In this document: positions 17,939-26,900 of the stretch, piece by piece | Layout: the number at the start of each line of letters is the position of its first letter | Numbering within the stretch: position 1 is the first letter of the stretch | Origin: Bifidobacterium breve | Lineage (GTDB): Bacteria; Actinomycetota; Actinomycetes; Nanopelagicales; Nanopelagicaceae | Direction: 5' to 3' | Assembly: GCA_945881945.1 (NCBI GenBank) | Contig: CAMCVO010000004.1 | Span: 20,354-84,353 of the forward strand | DNA length: 64,000 nucleotides | Program-made: the position numbers and the translations under genes | The notes under the pieces: model-generated | Told to the model about the DNA's origin: nothing | The model's input: only the letters and a program-made list of their open reading frames with translations | Database searches by the model: none

Positions 17939-18535
17939 ATGGAGAGTTTGATAGTCGCAGGTAATTGGGTCAACCTTGCTGCTGAAGAGCTGCATAAAAC
18001 CTTGCTACCAACTACAGATTTAGATTGGGAAAGTAAGACCCCAGATTTAGATTGGACTCAGGCCCAAACTGCTATTCACACAATGCGTGCCTGTCTGGAA
18101 TATTCCTATCAAGTTGTTGGAAAACGAATGGATACTTATCAGCCTGTCTTGTTTGAAAAAAAGCCACAGGCGAAGCCAATTGAGTATTTAACAATGATAA
18201 GTACGGCGGCCAAGGTTTTGCAAAAAGTTGTATCCAGCGCAAGTTTAGATGACCGGGCTTGGCACGCTTATGGAGTTTCAGATCCAGTTGGGTTTGCAGC
18301 AATGGGGGTTATTGAAGTCAGCGTGCATACTTATGATTTAGCAAAAGGCTTTGGCATAGATTTTGTTCCAAACACTCTTGCATCTGAATTTGCTATAAAT
18401 AGAGTTTTTTCAGGAACTGTTGAATTCCCAAATTTTGAATCACATGGGCAACTTTTGTTATGGCTTGCAGGTCGAATCGAACTCTCAGGGGTAGCTAGAA
18501 GATCTGGGTGGAAATGGAATGGAACCCCTAGATAG
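17939..18535 (+). CDS. Mycothiol-dependent maleylpyruvate isomerase-like (DinB/MDMPI superfamily) protein
   Basis: The 198-residue protein resembles the MDMPI/TIGR03086 group of actinobacterial DinB-fold proteins. The characteristic block is GVIEVSVHTYDLAKGFGID near residues 122-140, with a metal-type His in VHTYDLA; an earlier TAIHTMRACLEY helix supplies another His. Members are mycothiol-linked isomerases or unknowns. The ATG at 17939 is only 3 to 4 bases after a taggag motif (17931-17936), closer than usual. It is divergent from the OYE gene at 17888, 50 bases away. Confidence 0.7.
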   Translation: MESLIVAGNWVNLAAEELHKTLLPTTDLDWESKTPDLDWTQAQTAIHTMRACLEYSYQVVGKRMDTYQPVLFEKKPQAKPIEYLTMISTAAKVLQKVVSSASLDDRAWHAYGVSDPVGFAAMGVIEVSVHTYDLAKGFGIDFVPNTLASEFAINRVFSGTVEFPNFESHGQLLLWLAGRIELSGVARRSGWKWNGTPR

Positions 18536-18549
18536 ATATAGTGTTTTCT

Positions 18550-19704
18550 TTACCGGCGCCAATTGACATAGCTAGAAATAAATAGCGAGGCTGACAAAAG
18601 TAGTAAAGCTGTTAGTGCATACATGAATCCGGTAATTCCCGTTACTTCTAATACAAATCCCAGTATTGGTGGAAAAATAAACCCACCAAACATTATTGAA
18701 AGCATCAATACAGTTGTTGCTACTGGAAAGCCTGGGGTTTTTCTTGCGACCCAACTGGAAGAATTTGGAAACAAAGGTCCAAGAAATAAGCCACAAATCG
18801 CTAAGAAAATTCCTAATTTTGATTCAAACACAAGCGCAAATCCAAATGGAATTAAGGTTGAAAGGATGCAGAGCAAAATAATTCTTTCAGGCTCCATAAC
18901 CTTTGCTAAAAAAACGCCCACAAATCGACCTATTGAAAAGAAGAAATAGAATAATGCGCTGCTCAAAGCACCAGCCTCTAGAGTTCCGTCAACATTGCTA
19001 ATGATGGTTGGCAGCCATGCACCAATTGAGTTTTCCAGCCCTGAATAAAAAGTAATTGCTAGCAAAACGATTGTTAATCTAATTTTATTTTCTTTAGTCT
19101 GTGAAGAGTGTGGGTACTTTTCAACTTTCCATCTTGCGCCAGTTAAGAATAAGGTTGCAATTAAAGAAATCCCGATCGCAGTAGTAACGATATAGGGAAT
19201 AAAGCTTGCTCCCAATATTCCGATTGTGAATGGCCCTGCTAATGCCCCCGCCCCTGTTGCTGCACTGGCAAGGTTCATCCGTACGTGACTGGCATTACTA
19301 CTTCTTGTAAATAATTGAAGTAAGGCAATACCAGTTGCGCCATAACCTAATCCAGCAAAGCATGCAGTAATAAAAATTGAGGTTGCGCTATCAAGAGTAA
19401 CTACTCCAATAAACCCAATAAAAGCGATGGTGATGCCACATCTTATAAACCAAATTAAATCTTTTTTGGGGCCAAACAATTGGACAATAATTGTTCCCAC
19501 TAAAGTATGTAGACTAAAACCTGCCAGCACTAAACCTGAATTTGAAATGGATAGCTGAGATTTTTGTGCAATCCATGGAAGCATTGGACCCCAGCAAGTG
19601 GAAGTAAAGCCCATCATTGCAAATGCAATAGCCGAGCAGGTGAAGCCTCTTCTGGTCAGCTCTCGATTGATGACATTTAATTTACTATTTGACGGGTGAT
19701 TCAC
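18550..19704 (-). CDS. MFS transporter
   Basis: The 384-residue protein has about 12 hydrophobic segments and the open MFS layout. Its N-terminus places a GRN/FTCS helix before WGPMLPWIAQKSQLSISNSGLVLAG, typical of MFS helix 1-2. A cytoplasmic loop after helix 6 (TGARWKVEKYPHSSQTKENK) splits the two halves. No substrate can be assigned. It converges on the MDMPI-like gene and lies in the catabolic region, so a role in uptake or export of a catabolic substrate is plausible. Confidence 0.85.
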   Translation of the reverse strand: MNHPSNSKLNVINRELTRRGFTCSAIAFAMMGFTSTCWGPMLPWIAQKSQLSISNSGLVLAGFSLHTLVGTIIVQLFGPKKDLIWFIRCGITIAFIGFIGVVTLDSATSIFITACFAGLGYGATGIALLQLFTRSSNASHVRMNLASAATGAGALAGPFTIGILGASFIPYIVTTAIGISLIATLFLTGARWKVEKYPHSSQTKENKIRLTIVLLAITFYSGLENSIGAWLPTIISNVDGTLEAGALSSALFYFFFSIGRFVGVFLAKVMEPERIILLCILSTLIPFGFALVFESKLGIFLAICGLFLGPLFPNSSSWVARKTPGFPVATTVLMLSIMFGGFIFPPILGFVLEVTGITGFMYALTALLLLSASLFISSYVNWRR

Positions 19705-19882
19705 TTGATTAGCCTAGGCTCCTGAGCCAAAAACTAAAACTAAGGCATAAATTGAGCCCTTCCTTGGGTAAATGATGGCATGGGCTGGAAGTTAGAGCAT
19801 GGAGATAGGGGTACATTTATTTGCAGGCTAAGATTTACTCCTGGGTAAAAATCCATTTAATTGATTTGAGGGTCAAAATACT

Positions 19883-21274
19883 ATGCTCCTAGATGAAATA
19901 AAGTCTCCATATGATGGAGCAATTTTAGGACAGGTTCCGATTGCAACGTTAGAGGATTTAAACCTTGTCCTGGCAAATGCACAGACAGGTGCAAATCTTT
20001 GGCGTCGAACACCAGCACATATTCGTAGCGAAGTACTATTAAAAGCGGCAGAAATAACTGCACAAAACATTGAAGAGTTGGCACAGACAATATCTGGTGA
20101 GACTGGAAAAAGTATTACCGAGGCAAGGGCTGAAGCCAGCCGGTGTCCTGAAATAATCAAACTATCAGCATTTGAAGGCTCTCAACTTTATGGCTCAACT
20201 TTGCCTTTAGATGCAAACAAAGGGACTGGGTTTGAAAAAATTGGTTTTACATTGCGTCAACCAGTTGGAGTTGTAGTTGCCATCAGTCCTTTCAATTACC
20301 CTGCGCTCTTAGTTCTTCATAAAATTGCTCCTGCTCTTGCAGTTGGAAATGCAGTTGTACTTAAACCTGCCAGGACAACACCTCTTTCTGCATTGCTGAT
20401 TGCAAAATACTTTACTCAGGCCGGACTACCCGATAACGCCTTGCAAGTGATTACAGGTCCGGGATCAACGCTAGGCGATGCTCTAGTTTCAGATCCTCGC
20501 GTCCGAAAGGTTTCCTTTACCGGATCGACAAATACAGGGCGCCATATTTCCTCAATTGCGGGAGTAAAAAAATTATCTCTTGAACTTGGTTCATCCTGTC
20601 CAGTCATAGTTCTAAATGATGCCGATATTGATCTTGCTACTGATGCTATTGCAATCGGAGGGTATGTAAATGCGGGGCAAGTGTGTATTTCTGTGCAACG
20701 TGTTTTAGTAGACAAAAAGATAGTTAATGATTTCTTAGCTGCTCTAAAACCAAAAGTTGAAAGCATCAGGATTGGCAATCCGAAGAGTGCCGACACCAAG
20801 GTTGGAACATTGATCTCTGAAAAGGAAGCTGAGCGAGTTGAAAACTCGATCCGAAGTGCAGTTAAAGATGGTGCGAAATTACTCACTGGTGGAGATAGAG
20901 AGGGTGCGTTAGTAAGGCCGGCAATTGTTTATGATGTTAATCCAAAATCACCATTTGCTCAGGAGGAGCTATTTGGACCAGCTATCTCTGTTAGTACCTT
21001 TGAAAATTTGCCTGAATCAATCGAAATGGCCAACGATTCAATTTATGGTCTTGGCGCTGGCATATTTACAAGAAATATTGATGCTGCAATTCAATCTGCT
21101 CGAGAGATAGATTCAGGCAATATCCATATTAATTGGACGCCACTTTGGCGTGCAGATTTAATGCCATACGGCGGATTGAAATCCTCTGGAATTGGCAAAG
21201 AAGGAGTTCGCTCAACTGTGAGCGAAATGACTGAGGAAAAAACCATTATCCTCCATGGAAAAACCTGGAAGTAA
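19883..21274 (+). CDS. Aldehyde dehydrogenase (NAD(P)-dependent, lactaldehyde/phosphonoacetaldehyde dehydrogenase-like)
   Basis: The 463-residue enzyme has all ALDH features: N137 in PFNYP, NAD-loop FTGSTNTGR at 212-220, general base E234 (LELGSS) and nucleophile C268 (NAGQVCIS). The end block NWTPLWRADLMPYGGLKSSGIGKEG resembles the lactaldehyde and phosphonoacetaldehyde (PhnY) subgroup more than succinate-semialdehyde dehydrogenases. It oxidises an aldehyde to the acid in the cytoplasm. It stands alone, divergent from the MFS gene with 178 bases between them, so it may serve the neighbouring catabolic genes without being co-transcribed. Confidence 0.9.
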   Translation: MLLDEIKSPYDGAILGQVPIATLEDLNLVLANAQTGANLWRRTPAHIRSEVLLKAAEITAQNIEELAQTISGETGKSITEARAEASRCPEIIKLSAFEGSQLYGSTLPLDANKGTGFEKIGFTLRQPVGVVVAISPFNYPALLVLHKIAPALAVGNAVVLKPARTTPLSALLIAKYFTQAGLPDNALQVITGPGSTLGDALVSDPRVRKVSFTGSTNTGRHISSIAGVKKLSLELGSSCPVIVLNDADIDLATDAIAIGGYVNAGQVCISVQRVLVDKKIVNDFLAALKPKVESIRIGNPKSADTKVGTLISEKEAERVENSIRSAVKDGAKLLTGGDREGALVRPAIVYDVNPKSPFAQEELFGPAISVSTFENLPESIEMANDSIYGLGAGIFTRNIDAAIQSAREIDSGNIHINWTPLWRADLMPYGGLKSSGIGKEGVRSTVSEMTEEKTIILHGKTWK

Positions 21275-21402
21275 TCTAAGTAGACTTAATTAGCAAAATA
21301 GATTGGATAACTGAATTGATAAGAAAATGGGCATTAAAGCAGACAAGAGTAGTTTCTTTAAAGAATTCTAATCGCTACACCAGCAGTAGAATCTAAGCAT
21401 CG

Positions 21403-21648
21403 ATGAATCCCATAAATTATTATCGTTTTGGCGCATATACAGTTACAACAATGGGTCTAATTAATATGCCATACCAAATAGGTTTGCAAGGAAACTTTGT
21501 TAAAAGTTTATTTCTAGTATTGGTTGGTGTAGTGATTTTTGTTTTGACACTTGTGCCATTTTTTAAATCGGTAATGTTAAAGACCCCAAGCAAATTAATT
21601 GCCGGCATATTATTTTTAACGCTCATAATTTATGGTTTCTTGATTTAA
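21403..21648 (+). CDS. Small hypothetical membrane protein
   Basis: I do not recognise this 81-residue protein. It has two strong hydrophobic segments, about residues 33-53 (FVKSLFLVLVGVVIFVLTLV) and 62-81, separated by a short basic stretch (KSVMLKTPSK). It starts with ATG and ends 4 bases before the next gene, so it may be the first gene of a small unit with 21653 and the GH25 gene. Codon use looks like that of its neighbours. Confidence 0.6.
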   Translation: MNPINYYRFGAYTVTTMGLINMPYQIGLQGNFVKSLFLVLVGVVIFVLTLVPFFKSVMLKTPSKLIAGILFLTLIIYGFLI

Positions 21649-21652
21649 TCTT

Positions 21653-21913
21653 ATGGATTTAGCGCAGCTAAAAATTCAATGGAATGACGTACTAGATCAA
21701 CTCCTTGAACAGGACCGAATTGCTTGGTTGGCCTTTTTTGATGCCCGGCTTGTCGCCTATGAAGATGATCAATTAACCTTAGATTTTGCTGATAGCCAAA
21801 AGTTTGCAAACCCTCATGATTTCAAGAAAGTTCGTAATCCATCCCACACTCAAGCTTTAATTGAAGCGATTAAATCAGTTTTAGGGATATCACCCACGAT
21901 AATAGAGCGGTGA
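21653..21913 (+). CDS. Small protein resembling the C-terminal domain of DNA polymerase III gamma/tau (DnaX)
   Basis: The 86-residue protein has a helix with W-x-D-V-L (KIQWNDVLDQLLEQDRIAWL), a two-strand block DARLVAYEDDQLTLDF, and a helix ALIEAIKSVLGISPTII. This order is like the small domain at the C-terminus of many actinobacterial DnaX proteins, in which a hydrophobic strand pair is followed by a helix. The dnaX gene itself is not here, so this would be a free-standing copy of that domain. The stop overlaps the GTG start of the GH25 gene by 4 bases (GTGA), so translation may be coupled. The similarity is from memory and not tested. Confidence 0.5.
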   Translation: MDLAQLKIQWNDVLDQLLEQDRIAWLAFFDARLVAYEDDQLTLDFADSQKFANPHDFKKVRNPSHTQALIEAIKSVLGISPTIIER

Positions 21914-23529
21914 AAAAACTAACTGCTGCGGTAATTGCATTTATAGTTTTTATGGGCTTGTTGCCATCTGCAAATGGGGCTACTGCAAAAACATTGGTTT
22001 CATTTAATGTTGAGAGCACGCCAAATGCTGGTGAATCATTAATTACATTTTATGGCCAGGTTAAACCAGCAGCTAAAGCTAAAATTACTATTCAAAGTTT
22101 TGATGGTGTCGCCTGGAAAGAGACATCACTTAAAACAACTGCATCTGCCGTTGGCTCCTGGCGGATAACAACAGTTGCCACTGCAATTAAAGCTGAAGGT
22201 CAGTATCGGGCCACTGGTTTAGTTGGAAAGAAAAAAACTATTTCAAAGACAGCCAACTTTAAGGTTGATAACTCAAAAACATTTGCCAGTAATAATGCCC
22301 TGTTTATAACTGAAGCGACAAGTAAATTAACGGGCGGGAGAATTCAAGGTTCAGATATCAGTAGATGGCAACACCCAAATGATCTACCAATTGATTTTAA
22401 AATGAAATTTGATGCAGGAATGCGCTTCGTATTAATCAAAGGATCAGATTCGCAAGAGCAAGCTGATCTGACAACCATGAAGTGGTTAGTTGGCGATCGA
22501 AATGCGGCGCAAGCTGCTGGTCTTTACACTGGCATGTATCACTTTGCATACTTACCAAATAGCGAAGATAAGGATTACATAATTCGTGATGCAAAAGCCC
22601 AAGCACAAAAAGTAATTTGGCGATTAGCCTCTTTAGGTGGATATAACGAGCGAGATCTACCTGTTGCACTTGATTTAGAAACAAATTGCGTGAAAAAAAG
22701 TGGTAGTAATTGCGTAAAAACCATGCCACGAAAATTGGTGACTTTATGGGCAGAGACATGGCTACAAACTGTGGAGGAAAAAACTGGTCGCAAACCATTT
22801 CTCTACTCCTATGCCCAGTTTTTAGAGATGGCAATGGAACGAAGCGAAGTGCTGCGCCAGTATCCACTCTGGCTAGCTCACTATGGAATAAATCCTGCTG
22901 ATCCAATTGCTCAGCCAGGGCAACGAACAAATATTGGTTGCTTTGTCCATTCTTGGAGCACCGCAAACTGTTCATCACAATGGCAAATTTGGCAGTACTC
23001 CTCCTGTGGTATCGGAAAGAAATATGGCGTGCCCAGCTCTAGGTTAGATTTAAATGTATTTAGGGGAACACCAGATCAATTCATGTCTCTGATTAAAGGT
23101 AAGTGGCAGCCAGAGGCGGCTGACATGATGCCCATTAATGAGCCCACAAGGATGAATCTGATTTCAACAACAAGTACTGATACCAATAAACCTGTGGTTA
23201 TAAATATTGAAGTTTTTAGAAGTATTGGCACCCCAGTTGTTACCGGCACAGTGGTATTTAGGCCAACAGATAAAAATATTAAGGTGAAAAAACAAACCCC
23301 GGTTCGCGCTGCTAGCGGAAGGTGGGAGTTAAGTATCGAAGGCCTGCCTGCAGGTGTAACAGCCGGAACCTTAAATTATGTAGATATCTCAAAGACTCAC
23401 GCTGATAATGAAATCCCATTCACCATTAACCTGATGCAAGGTCCAGAATTACCAAAACCAACACCAACCCCAAAGCCTACGGTGAGTAAAAAACCAACAG
23501 ATAGCTGCGCTAAACAAATAAAGCATTAA
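21910..23529 (+). CDS. Secreted GH25 family muramidase (lysozyme)
   Basis: The 539-residue exported protein opens with a Sec signal peptide (KKLTAAVIAFIVFMGLLPSANGA). An Ig-like beta domain follows (about 28-120), then a GH25 domain from GSDISRWQ (about 147) to DLNVFRG (about 378), with the catalytic D/E pair in the D-I-S and LDLETN motifs. A second beta domain and a Pro/Thr-rich tail (PKPTPTPKPTVSKKPTD) complete it. GH25 enzymes cleave the glycan strands of peptidoglycan. The GTG start overlaps the upstream stop. The tail may attach to the wall, but no LPXTG motif is present. Probable role: cell-wall remodelling, or attack on neighbouring cells or their debris. Confidence 0.85.
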   Translation: MKKLTAAVIAFIVFMGLLPSANGATAKTLVSFNVESTPNAGESLITFYGQVKPAAKAKITIQSFDGVAWKETSLKTTASAVGSWRITTVATAIKAEGQYRATGLVGKKKTISKTANFKVDNSKTFASNNALFITEATSKLTGGRIQGSDISRWQHPNDLPIDFKMKFDAGMRFVLIKGSDSQEQADLTTMKWLVGDRNAAQAAGLYTGMYHFAYLPNSEDKDYIIRDAKAQAQKVIWRLASLGGYNERDLPVALDLETNCVKKSGSNCVKTMPRKLVTLWAETWLQTVEEKTGRKPFLYSYAQFLEMAMERSEVLRQYPLWLAHYGINPADPIAQPGQRTNIGCFVHSWSTANCSSQWQIWQYSSCGIGKKYGVPSSRLDLNVFRGTPDQFMSLIKGKWQPEAADMMPINEPTRMNLISTTSTDTNKPVVINIEVFRSIGTPVVTGTVVFRPTDKNIKVKKQTPVRAASGRWELSIEGLPAGVTAGTLNYVDISKTHADNEIPFTINLMQGPELPKPTPTPKPTVSKKPTDSCAKQIKH

Positions 23530-23554
23530 TTCTTTCCACTACGCTTAACCCATT

Positions 23555-24661
23555 ATGGCCAAACAATTATCGGGTGGAGTTTTTCGCTCCGATTTAAAAC
23601 TCTCCGACGAGCGAGATATCTACTATTACGATAGTAAAGAGATTTCTCGTACAGCTATCGATAAGCGTGATAACAAAGCACAACCAGGTATTGGCCAACT
23701 TCGCTTAGATCCATTAGTAAATGAGTGGGTGGCGGTGGCTTCACACCGGCAACATCGAGTATTTCTGCCACCAAAGGAGCTTTGCCCATTATGTGTTTCT
23801 AATGGCGAAAAATTAACTGAGATTCCAGATAGCAATTATGAGGTCGTGGTTTTTACCAATCGCTCACCAGCATTGACTACGCCAGGAGATAATTACAAAC
23901 TGCCTGATGTTATTGGTTTTGATACCCCAAATGCTGATGCTGCAGGTGCTTGCGAAGTTGTTTGTTACACCCAAGATCATGGATCAACCTTTGCCCAACT
24001 TAGCCTCAAGCAAATTAGAACAGTTTTAGAGGCTTGGAAGGATCGAGATGCGGCGTTATCAAAACTTTCCTATATTGAGTATGTATTTCCATTTGAAAAT
24101 CGAGGCGAGGAGGTTGGGGTAACACTTTCTCATCCACATGGCCAGATTTATGCCTATTCATTTATTCCACCAAGAGTTGAAAAAATGTTACAAGCTGCTG
24201 CCTCACATCTTGCCAAAACTGGCCGACTCTTACTAGATGATGTAATCGCTCGGGAGATTAAAGATAAGAAGCGGATAATTTGTGAAAATAGTGAGTGGAT
24301 TGCATTTGTGCCATATGCAGCTAGGTATCCATTTGAAATTCATATTGCGCCAAAGCGCGCAGTGGCAAGTATTAGTGAGTTAGATGAGAATCAATCCCAA
24401 CTCTTTCCAGCCTTAGCTAAAGAGGTTTTAACTCGATTAGATGGTGTATTTGGAATCGAAATGGCATACATCGCCTCTTGGTATCAAGCGCCAGTAAATG
24501 TTGGACGAGATAGCATGAGATTGCACTGGCAGATCGTCTCGGTCAGGCGCCAACCTGGAAAATTAAAGTACTTATCTGGTTCTGAGTCAGCAATGGGTGC
24601 ATTTATTATGGATCTAGAGCCAGAGCAATCGGCCAAGCAATTACAAGAGGTTAAGTACTAA
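23555..24661 (+). CDS. galT: Galactose-1-phosphate uridylyltransferase
   Basis: The 368-residue protein carries the GalT active-site triad SHPHGQIYAY (the first His of HPH forms the UMP-His intermediate). It also has a zinc-type CPLC near residue 80, FENRGEEVG before the triad and SWYQAPVNVG towards the end. It transfers UMP between UDP-glucose and galactose-1-phosphate in the Leloir pathway. No galK or galE is visible in the window. The start is ATG 23555. It overlaps the converging ACT-domain gene by 4 bases. Confidence 0.93.
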   Translation: MAKQLSGGVFRSDLKLSDERDIYYYDSKEISRTAIDKRDNKAQPGIGQLRLDPLVNEWVAVASHRQHRVFLPPKELCPLCVSNGEKLTEIPDSNYEVVVFTNRSPALTTPGDNYKLPDVIGFDTPNADAAGACEVVCYTQDHGSTFAQLSLKQIRTVLEAWKDRDAALSKLSYIEYVFPFENRGEEVGVTLSHPHGQIYAYSFIPPRVEKMLQAAASHLAKTGRLLLDDVIAREIKDKKRIICENSEWIAFVPYAARYPFEIHIAPKRAVASISELDENQSQLFPALAKEVLTRLDGVFGIEMAYIASWYQAPVNVGRDSMRLHWQIVSVRRQPGKLKYLSGSESAMGAFIMDLEPEQSAKQLQEVKY

Positions 24662-24897
24662 TCAACTGGGGTAATTGAAATTACCTCAACCCCACCAATT
24701 GAGGTTAAGACATTTACTAAATCTGTTGGATCACTGCCTGGAACTGCAATTGTGATGTCATCAATGCCGCGGCCATTTTCACTTCGTAATACAACTAAGC
24801 CACGAATATCTCCGCCGGCAAATCCAATTGCAGATGCCACCGCACCAAGGGATCCTGGACGGTCAGGAAGTGAAACCTGAACTCTAAAGAGGGCCAT
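24658..24897 (-). CDS. ACT-domain protein
   Basis: The 79-residue protein consists of a single ACT domain: VQVSLPDRPGSLGAVASAIG forms the first strand-helix, then GDIRGLVVL and DDITIAVPGSD. ACT domains bind amino acids as allosteric sensors; stand-alone copies are known but mostly unassigned. The ATG at 24897 lies one base after the 3' end of tRNA-Asn on the same strand, with no room for a ribosome binding site. Either the message starts at the cut tRNA end or it is leaderless. No in-frame Met or Val upstream inside the tRNA is more plausible as a start. Confidence 0.75.
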   Translation of the reverse strand: MALFRVQVSLPDRPGSLGAVASAIGFAGGDIRGLVVLRSENGRGIDDITIAVPGSDPTDLVNVLTSIGGVEVISITPVD

Positions 24898-24898
24898 G

Positions 24899-24971
24899 CT
24901 CCCTGACTTGGACTCGAACCAAGAACCTGCCGGTTAACAGCCGGCTGCTCTGCCAATTGAGCTATCAGGGA
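24899..24971 (-). tRNA. tRNA-Asn (GTT)
   Basis: Read on the minus strand this folds as a cloverleaf of 73 bases. The acceptor arm pairs TCCCTGA with TCAGGGA, the D-arm carries AGCTCAATTGGCAGAGC, the anticodon arm is CCGGCTGTTAACCGG with anticodon GTT (Asn) and the T-arm has GGTTCGAGTCC. The discriminator is G, as expected for tRNA-Asn. CCA is not encoded. It follows dnaG and directly precedes the ACT gene. Confidence 0.97.
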
Positions 24972-25056
24972 AAAATCAATCTAATCAAAGATTGCTGAGG
25001 GCAAATAGTAGCGAAAAATTAAAGCCGCTCAAACCTACGCCTAATTTATTCAAGTT

Positions 25057-26865
25057 TTAACTCTCCCCTAGTGCTAACTCTTTTTGTACACGCCTGGCTG
25101 CCTCCATGCCAACTAACTGCGTGAAAATCTCCTGATACTGCGCATCATTTTCTACTGGATTTAATCGTTGCAATGTGGATTTAATCTCAGCAATTGATCT
25201 GCTCAATGCCACCTCGCGCAACCTGGCAAAAATGCTGGTTATGTATCGATCTGATACCTCACCATCTGTTCTGATTGGCTCCACCGTTAACTCAGTGATT
25301 AAGGATTTAAGCTCATCAGAATCTGCCTTATCAATTAACTCTTGAATATTAAATTCACTTTGATTATCAATTAAAGCCCGCAGTTGATTATAAAGAGCAA
25401 ATGAGAAGGCGGTTGGCTCTAAATCCACCCAACTATGAGACAGAGTTGGCAGTTGTAATCTAACCTTTAATACCTCACGCTCTAGTACTAAAACTGGATC
25501 AGTTAGATTTACTCGTTTGTCGCTTACAGTATTAGTTGCACCACCACTTTTCTTAACTGCAGTTGAAACAATATCAACCTCCATACCCAGCCAGCCGGCA
25601 AGTAACCTGACATACTCTGGCCGCAATGAAGCATCTCTTATCTTGCCAATTAATGGCGCAACTTGGTTTAGCGCATTAACTCTGCCTTCAGCGGCTGTGA
25701 TGTCATAGTTTGCAATCACAGATTTAATGGCAAACTCAAAAAGTGGCACTCTTCTTGCCACTAAGTTTCTCACCGCATCATTGCCTTGAGCTTGGCGCAA
25801 CTCACATGGATCCATACCACTTGGCTCAACTGCCACAAATGTTTGCGCAACAAATTTTTGATCATCTTCAAATGCTCGAAGAGCAGCTTTTTGACCAGCT
25901 GCATCACCATCAAAGGTGAAGATTACCTCTCCTCTAAATGCATCTGCATCCATTAGCAATCTTCTAATTATTCGAATATGTTCATCACCAAATGCTGTGC
26001 CACAGGTGGCAACTGCGGTGGTAACACCTGCTAGATGAGCTGCCATCACATCGGTATAACCTTCAACAATTACAACTTGGCGATTTTTTGCAATCTCTTT
26101 TTTGGCCATATCTAAGCCATATAAAATTTGATTCTTTTTATAAACTGGTGTCTCTGGAGAGTTTAAATACTTTGGCCCAGTATCAACCTCATCACTTGCT
26201 AGCTTTCTGGCACCAAATCCGACCACATCCCCTGAGATATCTTTAACTGGCCAAATTAATCGATTGCGATATCTATCAATCATTCCCTTGGCACCCTCTT
26301 TAACTAGGCCGGCAAGATTTAACTCCTCATCGGTGAAACCTTTTCCCTTAAGATTTTTATAAAGCCCATCCCACTCATCTGGGGCGTAGCCGACATTAAA
26401 GTTTTTAGCAGCATCTCGATCAAAGCCTCGCTTTGTTAAGAAATCTCTACCATGTTGGGCAGCTGGAAGTTGTAATTGCTCCTGATAAAAAATGGAGGCA
26501 GCAGTATTTGCTGCTACCAACCTAGATCTATTAATTGATGGCCCAGTACTTACCCCACCTGCTTCATACCGCAGGGTGTAACCAATTCGATCAGCTAATC
26601 GCTCAACAGTTTCAGTAAAGGTTAGATGCTCTAGCTTCATAATAAATGCAATTACATCACCGCCCACCTGACATCCAAAGCAGTGAAAGAATCCTTTACT
26701 TGGTGTTACATGAAATGAGGGACTTTTCTCATCATGAAATGGGCACAATCCTTTTTTCTGACCACCACCAGCATTTTTAAGCTGAACATAATCACCAACA
26801 ACATCATCAATCGCGGAATGATCTCGGATGTATGTAACATCCTCATCTTTAATTCGGCCGGCCAT
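25057..26865 (-). CDS. dnaG: DNA primase
   Basis: The 602-residue primase has an N-terminal CHC2 zinc ribbon (C41, H44, C62, C65) and a TOPRIM core with IVEGYTDVMAAH and TFDGDAAGQKAALRA (metal-binding D-x-D type). A C-terminal domain that would contact DnaB runs from about residue 420. It makes RNA primers for Okazaki fragments. It is the last protein gene of the minus-strand run glyS to dnaG, about 35 bases after dgt, which is the common dgt-dnaG order in actinobacteria. Confidence 0.96.
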   Translation of the reverse strand: MAGRIKDEDVTYIRDHSAIDDVVGDYVQLKNAGGGQKKGLCPFHDEKSPSFHVTPSKGFFHCFGCQVGGDVIAFIMKLEHLTFTETVERLADRIGYTLRYEAGGVSTGPSINRSRLVAANTAASIFYQEQLQLPAAQHGRDFLTKRGFDRDAAKNFNVGYAPDEWDGLYKNLKGKGFTDEELNLAGLVKEGAKGMIDRYRNRLIWPVKDISGDVVGFGARKLASDEVDTGPKYLNSPETPVYKKNQILYGLDMAKKEIAKNRQVVIVEGYTDVMAAHLAGVTTAVATCGTAFGDEHIRIIRRLLMDADAFRGEVIFTFDGDAAGQKAALRAFEDDQKFVAQTFVAVEPSGMDPCELRQAQGNDAVRNLVARRVPLFEFAIKSVIANYDITAAEGRVNALNQVAPLIGKIRDASLRPEYVRLLAGWLGMEVDIVSTAVKKSGGATNTVSDKRVNLTDPVLVLEREVLKVRLQLPTLSHSWVDLEPTAFSFALYNQLRALIDNQSEFNIQELIDKADSDELKSLITELTVEPIRTDGEVSDRYITSIFARLREVALSRSIAEIKSTLQRLNPVENDAQYQEIFTQLVGMEAARRVQKELALGES

Positions 26866-26900
26866 ACTTCCTATCCTAGTTTCAAAAGCGACAAGTTAAA

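Noticed and set aside
20416..20886. 156-residue minus-strand ORF inside the aldehyde dehydrogenase gene
   Set aside because: It is a shadow of the ALDH coding frame, which carries all catalytic motifs.
22436..22978. 180-residue minus-strand ORF inside the muramidase gene
   Set aside because: It is a frame shadow; the plus-strand protein has the signal peptide and GH25 motifs.
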